From NCBI GenBank assembly GCA_036824245.1, contig DAITAO010000031.1, positions 1-30,900 of the forward strand: 30,900 bases of DNA, in the 5' to 3' direction. The notes below the pieces were generated by a model that saw nothing but the letters and a program-made list of their open reading frames with translations, made no database searches and was not told where the DNA came from. The DNA comes from JACVRM01 sp036824245. Its GTDB lineage: Bacteria; Actinomycetota; Thermoleophilia; Gaiellales; Gaiellaceae. A program made the translations under genes and the position numbers. Positions 1-7,492 of the stretch are shown in pieces. Numbering within the stretch: position 1 is the first letter of the stretch; every line of letters starts with the position of its first letter.

Positions 1-147
1 CCGAGCGGCCGCGGCACGGTCGGCCGGCAGCGCGCCGGGATCGAGCGGCGCGATCGAGGCGAACCTGCGCGCCGCGTCCTGGAGCCACTCCTCCCACAGC
101 GGGCGTGTGTCTCCGAGCGCGTCGAGGTCGACGGCGACCGCCTTCAT
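1..147 (-). CDS. HAD-like hydrolase, N-terminal fragment (runs off left edge)
   Basis: The minus-strand frame starts at ATG 145-147 and stays open for 49 codons to the window edge. It begins MKAVAVDLDALGDTRPLWEE. The VDLDALGDT stretch after a short hydrophobic beta strand resembles HAD motif I (DxDxT/V), where the first Asp would be the nucleophile. The ATG overlaps the stop of the upstream VanZ gene as ATGA (144-147), so the two genes are probably translationally coupled in one transcript. Only the first 49 residues are visible, so the substrate and the other HAD motifs cannot be assessed. The HAD assignment rests on this single motif. Confidence 0.55.
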   Translation of the reverse strand, partial: MKAVAVDLDALGDTRPLWEEWLQDAARRFASIAPLDPGALPADRAAAAR

Positions 148-482
148 CGCCGCAACCGCCGCAGCACCAGGAGGCCCACGGCGACGCCCACGACGTCGAT
201 TGCCACGTCGCGCGCCGAGCCTTCGCGGCCGCGCACGAAGCTCTGGTGCACCTCGTCGCTGATCGCGTAGCCGACGCCGAGGAGGAAGGCGGGGAGCTCG
301 GCCAGCGCACGTCCGAGCAGCGCTCCGAGGATTGCGAACTCGGCGGCGTGGGCGATCTTGCGCAGCACGAGATCCCCCGTGCCGAGGCCGGTGCCGAGGG
401 ACGGGATCGAGGAGAGCGCGAAGATGACCGCCGCCCAGACGACGACCGGCAGCCAGAGCGCGGCGGCGCGGGAATGCGGCAT
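144..482 (-). CDS. VanZ-family membrane protein
   Basis: This is a 112-aa hydrophobic protein with about four predicted membrane segments. It carries the usual VanZ-family signature: SSIP after the first helix, RKIAHAAEFAILG in the second, and SDEVHQSFVRGREGSARDVAIDVVG leading into the last helix, split here as DEVHQ, GREGSARD and the Asp of IDVVG. The family is named after a teicoplanin-resistance accessory protein, but most members have no known function and no vanA/H/X genes are present. The start ATG (480-482) lies exactly 6 nt after a TAGCAT -10 box on the minus strand, so the mRNA is probably leaderless. The gene overlaps the downstream HAD-like gene by 4 nt. The family call is firm; the role is unknown. 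Confidence 0.8.
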   Translation of the reverse strand: MPHSRAAALWLPVVVWAAVIFALSSIPSLGTGLGTGDLVLRKIAHAAEFAILGALLGRALAELPAFLLGVGYAISDEVHQSFVRGREGSARDVAIDVVGVAVGLLVLRRLRR

Positions 483-488
483 CGGGCC

Positions 489-497
489 ATGCTAGGG
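489..497. promoter_or_regulatory. Overlapping divergent -10 boxes (VanZ minus, btuF operon plus)
   Basis: Minus strand: TAGCAT (494-489) followed by 6 nt and the VanZ ATG. Plus strand: TAGGGT (492-497), placing a start near 504 just upstream of the cobalamin riboswitch. The two hexamers share bases 492-494. No good -35 box is evident for either. This is inferred from spacing and sequence only. Confidence 0.5.
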
Positions 498-498
498 T

Positions 499-660
499 CG
501 GCGGGACAACCGGCGAGCGGTCAAGGGAACCCGGTGCAAGTCCGGGACGGTCCCGCCGCTGTAAGGGGAGCTGCTTCCGCGCCGAACGCCACTGGCCAGC
601 GGGCCGGGAAGGCGGCGCGGAGGGGGGCCCCAAGTCAGAAGACCTGCCGCCCGCCTCCAG
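499..660 (+). ncRNA. Cobalamin (AdoCbl) riboswitch
   Basis: The stretch 522-580 contains the conserved cobalamin-riboswitch core: AGGGAAC, then GGTGCAAGTCC, then GGTCCCGCCGCTGTAAGGGG. It is followed by GCCACTGG at 588-595 and the B12 box AGTCAGAAGACCTGCC at 633-648. Order and spacing match the class described upstream of btu/cob genes. It immediately precedes a corrinoid uptake and assembly operon, as expected. No U-tailed terminator hairpin is seen, and CCTCC (654-658) can pair with GGAGG of the btuF ribosome binding site (679-683). That suggests control at translation initiation, by inference. The exact 5' boundary is uncertain by about 10 nt. Confidence 0.93.
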
Positions 661-687
661 ACCGAACCCCTCGAGGAAGGAGGAACG

Positions 688-1530
688 GTGCTCACACGCA
701 CCCTTCTGGCTCTGGCCGCGGCCCTCGCCGTCACGGTCCCGGCGGCGTCGCCGGCCACGGCGAAGGTCCCCCAGCGCATCATCTCGCTCTCGCCGACCGC
801 CACCGAGTCGCTCTTCGCGATCGGCGCCGGAAAGCAGGTGATCGCCGTCGACGACCAGTCGGACTACCCGAAGAGCGCTCCGCGCACCAAGCTCTCGGGC
901 TACACGCCGAGCGTCGAGGCGATTGCCCGCTACCGCCCCGACCTCGTCGTGATCGCGACGGACGTAAAGGGGCTCGTCGCATCCTTGCGCAAGCTCAAGA
1001 TCCCCGTGCTCCAGCAGCCGGCCCCCACGACGCTGGCCGGCACCTACGCGCAGATCCGCCAGCTGGGCGCGAGGACGGGCCATCGGCGGCAGGCTGACCG
1101 GCTTGTCACGCGCATGCGCAGCAAGATCGCGAAGGCGGTCGCCTCCGCGCCGCGCCGCGCCCTGAGCGTGTACCACGAGCTGACGCCCGACTACTTCTCG
1201 GCCAAGTCGAGCACCTTCGTCGGGCGGGTCTACAAGCTGTTCGGGCTGAGCAACATTGCGGACGCTGCCGACGTGGGCGGCTCCGACTACCCGCAGCTTT
1301 CCGCCGAATACATCCTCCAGGCAGATCCCGACGTGATCGTGCTGGCCGACACCCGCTGCTGTGGCCAGAGCGCCGCCACGGTCGCCGCCCGTCCGGGTTG
1401 GGATCGAATCACCGCGGTTCGCAACCGCACGATCGTGCGCATCGACGACTCGATCGCGTCCCGGTGGGGCCCGCGGGTCGTGAACTACGTCCAGGCGGTC
1501 GCAAGCGCGCTGAGGACGCTGGGCAACTAG
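688..1530 (+). CDS. btuF: Corrinoid ABC transporter substrate-binding protein (BtuF-like)
   Basis: This 280-aa protein starts at GTG 688, preceded by a strong ribosome binding site GGAAGGAGG (675-683). An N-terminal signal peptide of about 25 residues ends near ATA. It is followed by the BtuF/FhuD-type fold opening QRIISLSPTATESLFAIGAG and by SVEAIARYRPDLVV, typical of class III metal/corrinoid binding proteins. Near the C-terminus are YILQADPDVIVLAD and RWGPRVVNYVQAV. It would capture cobalamin or cobinamide outside the membrane and deliver it to BtuCD, encoded next. No lipobox Cys follows the signal peptide, which is unusual for a monoderm binding protein. FhuD or HmuT relatives are alternatives on sequence alone, but the riboswitch and cob genes favour corrinoids. 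Confidence 0.9.
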   Translation: MLTRTLLALAAALAVTVPAASPATAKVPQRIISLSPTATESLFAIGAGKQVIAVDDQSDYPKSAPRTKLSGYTPSVEAIARYRPDLVVIATDVKGLVASLRKLKIPVLQQPAPTTLAGTYAQIRQLGARTGHRRQADRLVTRMRSKIAKAVASAPRRALSVYHELTPDYFSAKSSTFVGRVYKLFGLSNIADAADVGGSDYPQLSAEYILQADPDVIVLADTRCCGQSAATVAARPGWDRITAVRNRTIVRIDDSIASRWGPRVVNYVQAVASALRTLGN

Positions 1531-1532
1531 TC

Positions 1533-2624
1533 ATGACCGAAGCAGCCGAGGTCCCGCTCTCGAGCCGGGCCGGTGCCCACCGCCGGCCGGTGCCGGCACG
1601 CGGACGCACCTGGCTCTGGCTCGTGGGCGGCCTCGGCTTTGCGGCCGCGGCGGTCCTGACGGGGCTACTCGTCGGCCCCGCGAGCCTGGGGGCCGAGCCG
1701 ATCCTTCGGGACGCCGCCTCGCACCTGCCGTTCCTCGGCATCCAGTCAAGCCTTTCGGAGACGGAATCCGCGATCCTCTGGGAGCTGCGCGCGCCCCGCG
1801 TCGTGCTCGGCCTGCTCGTGGGTGCGCTGCTGTCCGTGGCGGGGGCCACGTACCAGGGTGTCTTCCGCAACCCGCTGGCCGACCCGTACCTGCTCGGAGT
1901 GGCCGCGGGCGCCGGCCTGGGCGCCACGCTTGCGCTCGTCTACGGCGGCAGCAGCGCCTTCAGCGGCGACCTGCTGCCGGTGGCGTCGTTCGCCGGCGGG
2001 TCGGTCGCGGTCGCGCTCGCGTACGCGGTCGGCAGGGCTTCGGGCGGCGTGTCGGCCGCAGCCACACTGACGCTCGCCGGCGTGACGGTGGCGTCCTTCC
2101 TCACAGCGGTGCAGACGTTCGTGCAGCAGCAGAACTCCGACACCCTGCAGACCGTCTACTCGTGGATCCTGGGGCGGCTCGACACCGCCGGCTGGCACGA
2201 CGTGGTGCTGCTGCTCCCGTACGCCGCGGTGAGCGCCACGCTTCTGCTGCTCCATCGCCGCCTCCTCGACGTATTGACACTGGGGGACGAGGAGGCGGCG
2301 AGCCTCGGCGTCAACGTCCGCCGCGTGCGGCTCCTGCTGGTCGCGGCCGCGACCCTCGGGACGGCCGGCGCCGTGGCGGTCAGCGGACTGATCGGCTTCC
2401 TGGGCGTGATCGTCCCGCACTTCGTGCGGCTCGTCGCCGGCGGGAGCTACCGGCTGGTGCTGCCGATGTCGCTGCTCGTCGGCGGCGGGTTTCTCGTCTT
2501 CGCCGACGTGATCGCCCGCACCGTGCTCGCGCCTGCGGAGCTGCCCATCGGGGTCGTCACTGCGTTCTTCGGGGCGCCGTTCTTTGCGGTGGTGCTGCGC
2601 ACGAGCCGCGGGGTGTCCGGATGA
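1533..2624 (+). CDS. btuC: Corrinoid ABC transporter permease (BtuC-like)
   Basis: This 363-aa FecCD/BtuC-family permease starts at ATG 1533, 2 nt after the btuF stop; the frame is open further upstream, but that part lies inside btuF. It has a short cytoplasmic head, then about ten membrane helices. Family motifs include LRAPRVVLGLLVGALLSVAG, YQGVFRNPLADPYLLGVAAG and the coupling-region sequence SGLIGFLGVIVPHFVR, close to the C-terminus. The TLGDEEAASLGVN stretch is also typical of the family. It forms the membrane channel that pairs with BtuD, whose ATG overlaps the stop as ATGA. Substrate is inferred from context. Confidence 0.9.
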   Translation: MTEAAEVPLSSRAGAHRRPVPARGRTWLWLVGGLGFAAAAVLTGLLVGPASLGAEPILRDAASHLPFLGIQSSLSETESAILWELRAPRVVLGLLVGALLSVAGATYQGVFRNPLADPYLLGVAAGAGLGATLALVYGGSSAFSGDLLPVASFAGGSVAVALAYAVGRASGGVSAAATLTLAGVTVASFLTAVQTFVQQQNSDTLQTVYSWILGRLDTAGWHDVVLLLPYAAVSATLLLLHRRLLDVLTLGDEEAASLGVNVRRVRLLLVAAATLGTAGAVAVSGLIGFLGVIVPHFVRLVAGGSYRLVLPMSLLVGGGFLVFADVIARTVLAPAELPIGVVTAFFGAPFFAVVLRTSRGVSG

Positions 2625-3412
2625 CCTCGGTCGCGTTCCGGTCGCTGTCGGTCGTGCTCGACGGAACGACGATCCTGCATGGCGTCTCCGGTGCCGTCGA
2701 GGCGGGCGGGTGGGCGACGGTGATCGGCCCCAACGGCGCCGGGAAGAGCACGCTGCTCCGTGCCCTCGCCGGTCTGGTTCCCTGGGAGGGCTCGGTCGTG
2801 ATCGACGGGGCCGACGTGGCGACGCTGCGGCAGCGCGAGCTGGCGCGGCGGGTGGCGCTCGTTCCGCAGACGCCGGCCATGCCACCTGAGATGACGGTTG
2901 CGGAGTACGTCCTGCTCGGACGGACACCCCACCTCGGCTACCTCGCCAGGGAAGGTAGGCGCGACCGCGAGGCGGCCGGGCGTGCGCTCGACCGGCTCGA
3001 GCTGCAAGAGCTCGCCGGCCGCCGCCTCGGCACGCTGAGCGGCGGCGAACGGCAGCGCGCCGTTCTCGCGCGGGCCCTCGCCCACGAGGCCCCAGTGCTT
3101 CTGCTCGACGAGCCGACGAGCGCGCTCGACCTCGGCCGCAGCCAGCAAGCGCTCGAGCTGGTGGACGCCCTGCGGCGGGAGGCCGGGCTGACGGTGCTCG
3201 CCACGATGCACGACCTCACGCTGGCAGGGCAGTACGCGGACCGATTGCTGCTGCTCGACGGCGGCCGCGTTGTCGCCGAGGGAGAGCCGCGCGACGTGCT
3301 GACGGACGAGCTCGTCGCGCGCCATTACCGCGCTGCGGTGCGGGTCGTCGAAGAGGACGGCGCCGGTCTCGTGGTCGTTCCGGCGCGGCCGACCGTGGCT
3401 ACACGCGGCTGA
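2621..3412 (+). CDS. btuD: Corrinoid ABC transporter ATP-binding protein (BtuD-like)
   Basis: This is a 263-aa ABC ATPase. Visible motifs, in order: Walker A GPNGAGKST (about residues 36-44), Q-loop VPQTP, signature LSGGERQRAVLARALA, Walker B VLLLDEPTSALDL and the H-loop His in ATMHDLTLAG. The start ATG 2621 overlaps the btuC stop in ATGA; the open frame extends further upstream but only as a shadow of btuC. It energises import through BtuC. Its stop overlaps the cobU start (TGATG at 3410-3414). The length is normal for FepC/BtuD-type ATPases. Confidence 0.92.
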   Translation: MTSVAFRSLSVVLDGTTILHGVSGAVEAGGWATVIGPNGAGKSTLLRALAGLVPWEGSVVIDGADVATLRQRELARRVALVPQTPAMPPEMTVAEYVLLGRTPHLGYLAREGRRDREAAGRALDRLELQELAGRRLGTLSGGERQRAVLARALAHEAPVLLLDEPTSALDLGRSQQALELVDALRREAGLTVLATMHDLTLAGQYADRLLLLDGGRVVAEGEPRDVLTDELVARHYRAAVRVVEEDGAGLVVVPARPTVATRG

Positions 3413-3945
3413 TGGGGCTAACCCTGCTGCTCGGCGGTGCCCGCAGCGGCAAGTCGACACTGGCGGTGCGCCTTGCCGACGCTGCTCGGCGCCCGGTCGT
3501 CTTCGTGGCGACGGCGACGGCAGGCGATGAGGAGATGGCCGAGCGCATCCGGCTGCATCGCGCCTCCAGGCCCGAGGCGTGGACGACGATCGAGGAGCCC
3601 GTCGAGCTCCGCCGGGCACTGGGTGACGCGCCCGCCGACGCAGCGGTCGTCGTCGACTGTCTCTCGCTCTGGGTTGCGAATCTGCTCGGAGAAGGTTGGA
3701 CAGCCGCGCAGGTCGAGGCCGAGGCCGCGGAAGTCGCGGCGCTCGCCGCAAGCCGTGGGGAGACGATCGCCGTCAGCAACGAAGTCGGTCTCGGCATCGT
3801 TCCCGCGACGCCGCTGGGCCGCTCGTACCGCGACGTGCTCGGGAGGGTCAACACGGCCTGGGCTGCTGCCGCCGAGCGGGCGGAGCTCGTTGTCGCCGGG
3901 CGGATTCTGCCGCTCGAGCGGCCCGAGGAGCTCCCCGGTGGCTGA
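3412..3945 (+). CDS. cobU: Bifunctional adenosylcobinamide kinase / adenosylcobinamide-phosphate guanylyltransferase
   Basis: This 177-aa protein matches CobU in length and motifs. The P-loop GGARSGKST is at residues 8-16. The RIRLHRASRP motif holds His49, which likely corresponds to the guanylylated His. DCLSLWVANLL and SNEVGLGIVPATPLGRSYRDVLGRVN (key pieces NEVGLGIVP and RDVLGRVN) follow. It phosphorylates adenosylcobinamide with a nucleoside triphosphate, then transfers GMP to give AdoCbi-GDP, the activated substrate of CobS. The start overlaps the btuD stop by 1 nt and the end overlaps cobT by 8 nt. Its place directly after the importer fits salvage of imported cobinamide. Confidence 0.95.
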   Translation: MGLTLLLGGARSGKSTLAVRLADAARRPVVFVATATAGDEEMAERIRLHRASRPEAWTTIEEPVELRRALGDAPADAAVVVDCLSLWVANLLGEGWTAAQVEAEAAEVAALAASRGETIAVSNEVGLGIVPATPLGRSYRDVLGRVNTAWAAAAERAELVVAGRILPLERPEELPGG

Positions 3946-4990
3946 CCCGCTCGAGCAGACGCTCAAGGCCATCCGTCCTGTCGATGCGACGGTCGCCGGC
4001 GCCGTCCGGCGGGCGCTCGATGCGAAGACGAAGCCGCGCGGAAGCCTGGGGCGGCTCGAGGAGCTCGCCGTCCAGGTCGCCGCTGCACGCGGGACGGCGA
4101 CGCCGGGGCGCTTGCGGCCGGTCGTCGTGGTCGCCGCCGCCGATCACGGGGTGGCTGCCCGGGGCGTGAGCGCCTACCCGCAGGCGGTGACGGGCGAGAT
4201 GCTCATGAACTTCGCGGCTGGAGGCGCGGCCATCTGCGTCCTGGCCAGGGAAGCGGGCGCGGCGCTCGTCGTCGTCGACGCAGGCGTCGCTCACGCGGTC
4301 GGCGATGCTCGCATCCGACAGCTGCGCATCGCAGCGGGCACGGCCGACTTCACCCAGGGCCCGGCGATGAGCCGCGACCAGGCGCTGGCGGCGGTGGAGG
4401 CAGGTATCGAGCTTTCGCACGAGCTCAGTGCAGCGGGTTACGGTGTCGTGGCGCTTGGCGACATGGGCATTGCCAACACGACCGCTGCGGCAGCGCTCAC
4501 TGCCGGACTGCTCGTCGCCGAGCCCGAGCAGGTCTGCGGCCGGGGCACCGGCGTCGACGATGCCGGGCTCGCGCGCAAGGTGGAGACGGTTCGGCTCGCG
4601 CTGGAGCGCAACCGGGCGGATCCCGCAGATCCGCTGGGCACGCTGGCCCTGCTGGGCGGGTTCGAGATCGCGCTGCTCACGGGCGTGGCGCTCGGCAGCG
4701 GCGAGATGCCCGTCGTCCTGGACGGCTTCATCACGTGCGCGGCCGCGCTGGTCGCAACGCGCCTCGCTCCGGGCGTGTCCGGCAGGCTCGTGGCGTCGCA
4801 CCGCTCCCCGGAGCCCGGCCACCAGCTGCTGCTCGACGCGCTCGGGCTGGAGCCGCTGCTCGATCTCGGCCTGCGCCTCGGCGAGGGGTCGGGTGCCGCC
4901 CTTGCGCTCCCGATCGTGAACGCTGCGCTGGCCGTCCTCGAGGAGATGGCCACGTTTGCCGAGGCGGGGGTGACCGATGCCGGCCGCTGA
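3938..4990 (+). CDS. cobT: Nicotinate-nucleotide:dimethylbenzimidazole phosphoribosyltransferase
   Basis: This is a 350-aa CobT of full family length. Start GTG 3938 was chosen because GAGGAG (3925-3930) lies 7 nt upstream and the protein then begins at the usual place; the open frame extends into cobU but only as a shadow. Landmarks are KPRGSLGRLEELA near residue 30, the AAADHGVAARGVSAYP motif, GDMGIANTT (normally GEMGIGNTT) and the C-terminal LRLGEGSGAALA, whose Glu is the likely catalytic base. It makes alpha-ribazole-5'-phosphate from nicotinate mononucleotide and a benzimidazole. No DMB synthesis gene is in view, so the lower ligand must come from elsewhere. Confidence 0.95.
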   Translation: MADPLEQTLKAIRPVDATVAGAVRRALDAKTKPRGSLGRLEELAVQVAAARGTATPGRLRPVVVVAAADHGVAARGVSAYPQAVTGEMLMNFAAGGAAICVLAREAGAALVVVDAGVAHAVGDARIRQLRIAAGTADFTQGPAMSRDQALAAVEAGIELSHELSAAGYGVVALGDMGIANTTAAAALTAGLLVAEPEQVCGRGTGVDDAGLARKVETVRLALERNRADPADPLGTLALLGGFEIALLTGVALGSGEMPVVLDGFITCAAALVATRLAPGVSGRLVASHRSPEPGHQLLLDALGLEPLLDLGLRLGEGSGAALALPIVNAALAVLEEMATFAEAGVTDAGR

Positions 4991-5732
4991 CGGCATGCGC
5001 GCCGCGGCGGCGGCGGTCGCCTTCCTGACCCGGGTCCCCGTTGGCAGCCGCGTCGCGCTCGATGCGCGAGACGTGGCGCGCGGCGCGGTGCTCTTTCCCC
5101 TGGTGGGCGCCGGGGTGGGGGCCGCGGCAGGGGGTGCGGCGGTGCTCCTGCACCCTTGGGTGCCTGTGCTTGCGGCTGCTGCGGTGGCGATCGCCGTCGA
5201 GCTCGTCCTCACGGGCGGGATGCACGTCGACGCGCTGGCGGATACCGCCGACGGCGCCGGCGGGTCGAGTCGCGAGCGTGCGCTCGAGATCATGCGCGAT
5301 CCCCGCATCGGCTCCTTCGGGGCCGCCGCCATCGTCGTCGACCTGCTGGCGCGAGCGGGCGCGATCGCGGCACTGCTCGACGGCGGCGGCGCCCTGACCG
5401 CGCTGGTCCTGGCAGGTGCACTGGGGCGAGCCGCGCCGCTGCCGGTGGCGGCCGCGCTGCCGTACGCGCGTGTCGGCGGAGGGCCGGGCGGCGTGCTGAG
5501 CGGGCGAGTGGGGTGGGTCGCGGCGCTGGGAGGCGTGCTCACGGCGTGCGTACTGGCCGTGGCGCTCGCCGGTCTCGATGGCCTTGCCGTCGCGGCTGCC
5601 GCTGCCGTGACCGCCACGGTGCTCGCGCTCTGGTTCCTGCGCTGGCTGGGCGGCGTGACCGGCGACACGCTCGGCGCGGTCACCGAGCTGTCCGGCGTCG
5701 TTGCGCTCGTCGTCCTGGCGGGGCTCCTGTGA
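4977..5732 (+). CDS. cobS: Adenosylcobinamide-GDP ribazoletransferase (cobalamin synthase)
   Basis: This 251-aa integral membrane protein has several hydrophobic helices and the CobS signature: FLTRVPVG near the N-terminus, then GGMHVDALADTADG and RALEIMRDPRIGSFGA. The Asp-rich GGMHVDALADTADG loop binds metal in the family. It joins AdoCbi-GDP with alpha-ribazole(-5'-phosphate) to form cobalamin (phosphate). ATG 4977 lies inside the end of cobT (14-nt overlap) after a G-rich stretch; ATG 4995 is an alternative start 6 codons later. The stop overlaps the next gene as GTGA. Confidence 0.93.
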   Translation: MPAADGMRAAAAAVAFLTRVPVGSRVALDARDVARGAVLFPLVGAGVGAAAGGAAVLLHPWVPVLAAAAVAIAVELVLTGGMHVDALADTADGAGGSSRERALEIMRDPRIGSFGAAAIVVDLLARAGAIAALLDGGGALTALVLAGALGRAAPLPVAAALPYARVGGGPGGVLSGRVGWVAALGGVLTACVLAVALAGLDGLAVAAAAAVTATVLALWFLRWLGGVTGDTLGAVTELSGVVALVVLAGLL

Positions 5733-6322
5733 CGGTCCGGCTGGCGCTTTGCCGGCACGCCGAGCCCGCTGTGCGGATGGCCGGGCGGTGCTGCGGGCAG
5801 CTCGATGTGGACCTGTCGCCGGCCGGGCGTCTGCAGGCGGAGCGGCTCGCGGGCGAGCTTGGCGCAGTGCCGCTCGCCACCGTGTACTCGAGTCCGCTGC
5901 AGCGCGCGCTGCGAACTGCGCTGCCGGTGGCGGTGGCGCACGGGTTACGTCCCGTGGTGCTGACGGCGCTCGCCGAGATCGACTTCGGTGAGCTCGAGGG
6001 CCTGCGCTACGAGGAGATCGAGCGCCGCTATCCGGACGTGTGGCGCGAGTGGGCCGAAAGACCGTTCTCGGTGCGGTTTCCGGGCGGCGAGGACTGGCGC
6101 AGCCTCCGTGTGCGGGTGCTCGACGCTGTGGCCGCGCTCGCCAGGCGGCACGAAGGCGAGACGGTCGCTGTGGTCGCACACGGCGGCGTGCTGCGGGTGC
6201 TTCTGGCGGCGAGCGGGTTCGATGATGTCTTTCGCATGCCGCTTCCGTACGCGTCGGTGACGTGGGCCGAGTGGCGCGAGCCCTACACCGCGGCGGCGAC
6301 CCAGCCCGCCTCGGGTCGGTAG
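5729..6322 (+). CDS. cobC: Histidine phosphatase, probable alpha-ribazole phosphatase (CobC-like)
   Basis: This is a 197-aa member of the phosphoglycerate-mutase-like histidine phosphatase family. The N-terminal LCRHAEP motif holds the phosphorylatable His; the family usually has RHG, here RHA. It is followed by GQLDVDLSPAGR, SSPLQRALRTA, the acidic EIDFGELEG loop and the second catalytic His in VVAHGGVLRVLL. GTG 5729 overlaps the cobS stop (GTGA), so it is the last gene of the cob operon. CobC removes the 5'-phosphate from ribazole phosphate or cobalamin phosphate. Operon position supports this over a generic phosphatase. The 3' end overlaps the convergent 6283-7047 gene by 40 nt. Confidence 0.82.
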   Translation: MTVRLALCRHAEPAVRMAGRCCGQLDVDLSPAGRLQAERLAGELGAVPLATVYSSPLQRALRTALPVAVAHGLRPVVLTALAEIDFGELEGLRYEEIERRYPDVWREWAERPFSVRFPGGEDWRSLRVRVLDAVAALARRHEGETVAVVAHGGVLRVLLAASGFDDVFRMPLPYASVTWAEWREPYTAAATQPASGR

Positions 6323-7047
6323 AGACGCTCGTCGGAGACGAGCTGGTCGACGAGGTCGTCCTGCCACAGCCACCTCCACGAGAACCAGCGGCGCAGCTCT
6401 CGCTCCGGTGCGAGGACGGCGGCCCGCACCCCGGCCACGACAAGCTCCTCCAGCCCGCCGTCCGGGGCCGGCTCGGCGAATGCCTGGTCCCAGCGCCACA
6501 GCTCGGTCGTGTACTCGTCTTCGCCGAGCTCGATCCGGCGCCCGATCACGGCGCCGCAGCTCTCGAGCGGCGCGCGCAACAGCTTGAGCTCTTTCGGCTT
6601 CAAGCCGAGCTCCACCTGCAGGTCTTCGAGCGTGGCTGGGCCGGCCTCGGCGAGGTGTCCGAGCACTCGCCCCCAACCGGGATCGGCGGCTTGCATCCGG
6701 GCGATCTCGCCCCGACAGATGGGGTCGGCGAGCGAGGCCGTCTCGTCCGTGACGAACAGGTTCTTCCCCCGGTGGATCTTCAGCGCGTGCAGGCCGGGGC
6801 GGCGCATCAGCTCGAACGACCACCACCACTTCGTCGCCGGCCACGTGCCGAAGCCCCGCTCACCGGGCGCGTACGGCTCCTCATGACAGGCCTCGTGCAG
6901 GCCGGGCAGTGCGCTGTCGGCGGTGCGCGTGACGAGCCCGCGATCGCGCAGGAAGGACTCCGCGTCGTCGATCGTCTCGAGCGCACGGTCGGGCGTGAGA
7001 CGGCACTCGAAGGCGCGCTGCTTCTCGAGCTCGGCGAGCGTGGGCAA
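6283..7047 (-). CDS. AlkZ-related winged-helix protein
   Basis: This 254-aa protein is soluble. It looks like the AlkZ-related (YcaQ-like, HTH_42) group by the arrangement of RDRGLVTRT, LHEACHEEPYAPG, the Trp-rich PATKWWWSFEL, ALKIHRGKNLFVTD and LQVELGLKPKELKLLRAPLE, the last looking like a winged helix. AlkZ/YcaQ are DNA glycosylases that remove alkylated or cross-linked bases. I do not see a clear QxQ catalytic motif, so activity here is open. The start is TTG 7047, 9 nt after the upstream cupin stop and in the same frame as it. No good ribosome binding site is visible, so reinitiation after cupin is likely. Confidence 0.5.
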   Translation of the reverse strand: MPTLAELEKQRAFECRLTPDRALETIDDAESFLRDRGLVTRTADSALPGLHEACHEEPYAPGERGFGTWPATKWWWSFELMRRPGLHALKIHRGKNLFVTDETASLADPICRGEIARMQAADPGWGRVLGHLAEAGPATLEDLQVELGLKPKELKLLRAPLESCGAVIGRRIELGEDEYTTELWRWDQAFAEPAPDGGLEELVVAGVRAAVLAPERELRRWFSWRWLWQDDLVDQLVSDERLYRPEAGWVAAAV

Positions 7048-7056
7048 CGAGGCGCG

Positions 7057-7455
7057 CTAGAGGAACTCGCCGCGCGAGAGCGCCTGCCGCTTGGGCAGGT
7101 CGGCCGGATCGACCAGGTGGCCGTCGCGCTCCACGTAGCCCTCCTTGCCGCCCACGATGAGCAGGACGAGATCATCGTCGCCGACGTTGGTCACCTTGCG
7201 AGGCGTCGTCGACTCGACGTGGCAGAGGCCGCCCGGGCCGATCTCGCGTCTCTCGCCGCCGACCTCGAAGCGCGCCCGGCCGCGGTGCACGAAGTAGAGC
7301 TCGTCCTGGACGTCGTGGTAGTGGTGGATGCCTTCGCCGCCGGGCGGGAAGACCATGACGTTGACGCCGAAGGCCGTCACGCCGAGCGCCTGGCGAACCT
7401 TGCGGAAGCCGTAGTTCTCGCCGAGCTCGTCGACCGAGCCGAACCTGTGGCTCAT
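7057..7455 (-). CDS. Small cupin-domain protein
   Basis: This is a 132-aa single-domain cupin. Cupin motif 1 is seen as PPGGEGIHHYHDVQDELYFVHRG, with the metal-ligand set His-His, Glu and later His (key piece HHYHDVQDE). Motif 2 is LCHVESTTPRKVTNVGDD. Such proteins bind a divalent metal and range from isomerases to small-molecule sensors, so the function is unknown. ATG 7455 is preferred; TTG 7473 would add six residues. A TAGCGT box (7469-7464) lies 8 nt before the ATG, giving a nearly leaderless transcript. It probably forms a two-gene unit with the AlkZ-related gene. Confidence 0.75.
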   Translation of the reverse strand: MSHRFGSVDELGENYGFRKVRQALGVTAFGVNVMVFPPGGEGIHHYHDVQDELYFVHRGRARFEVGGERREIGPGGLCHVESTTPRKVTNVGDDDLVLLIVGGKEGYVERDGHLVDPADLPKRQALSRGEFL

Positions 7456-7480
7456 GGTCGGCGACGCTAGCAAAGCGACT

Positions 7481-7486
7481 TAGACT
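7481..7486 (+). promoter_or_regulatory. Leaderless-type -10 box for the cyclase gene
   Basis: TAGACT lies exactly 6 nt before GTG 7493, so transcription would begin at the start codon. No Shine-Dalgarno sequence is present. The divergent cupin promoter is only about 12 nt away. Confidence 0.5.
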
Positions 7487-7492
7487 CGACGC

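Noticed and set aside
144..482. VanZ protein as glycopeptide-resistance gene
   Set aside because: VanZ-family proteins are widespread and no vanH/A/X or regulatory genes are nearby.
3848..6443. Long minus-strand open frames opposite cobT, cobS and cobC
   Set aside because: Low-complexity Arg/Ala/Ser/Pro translations without motifs; the plus strand encodes complete, recognisable enzymes.
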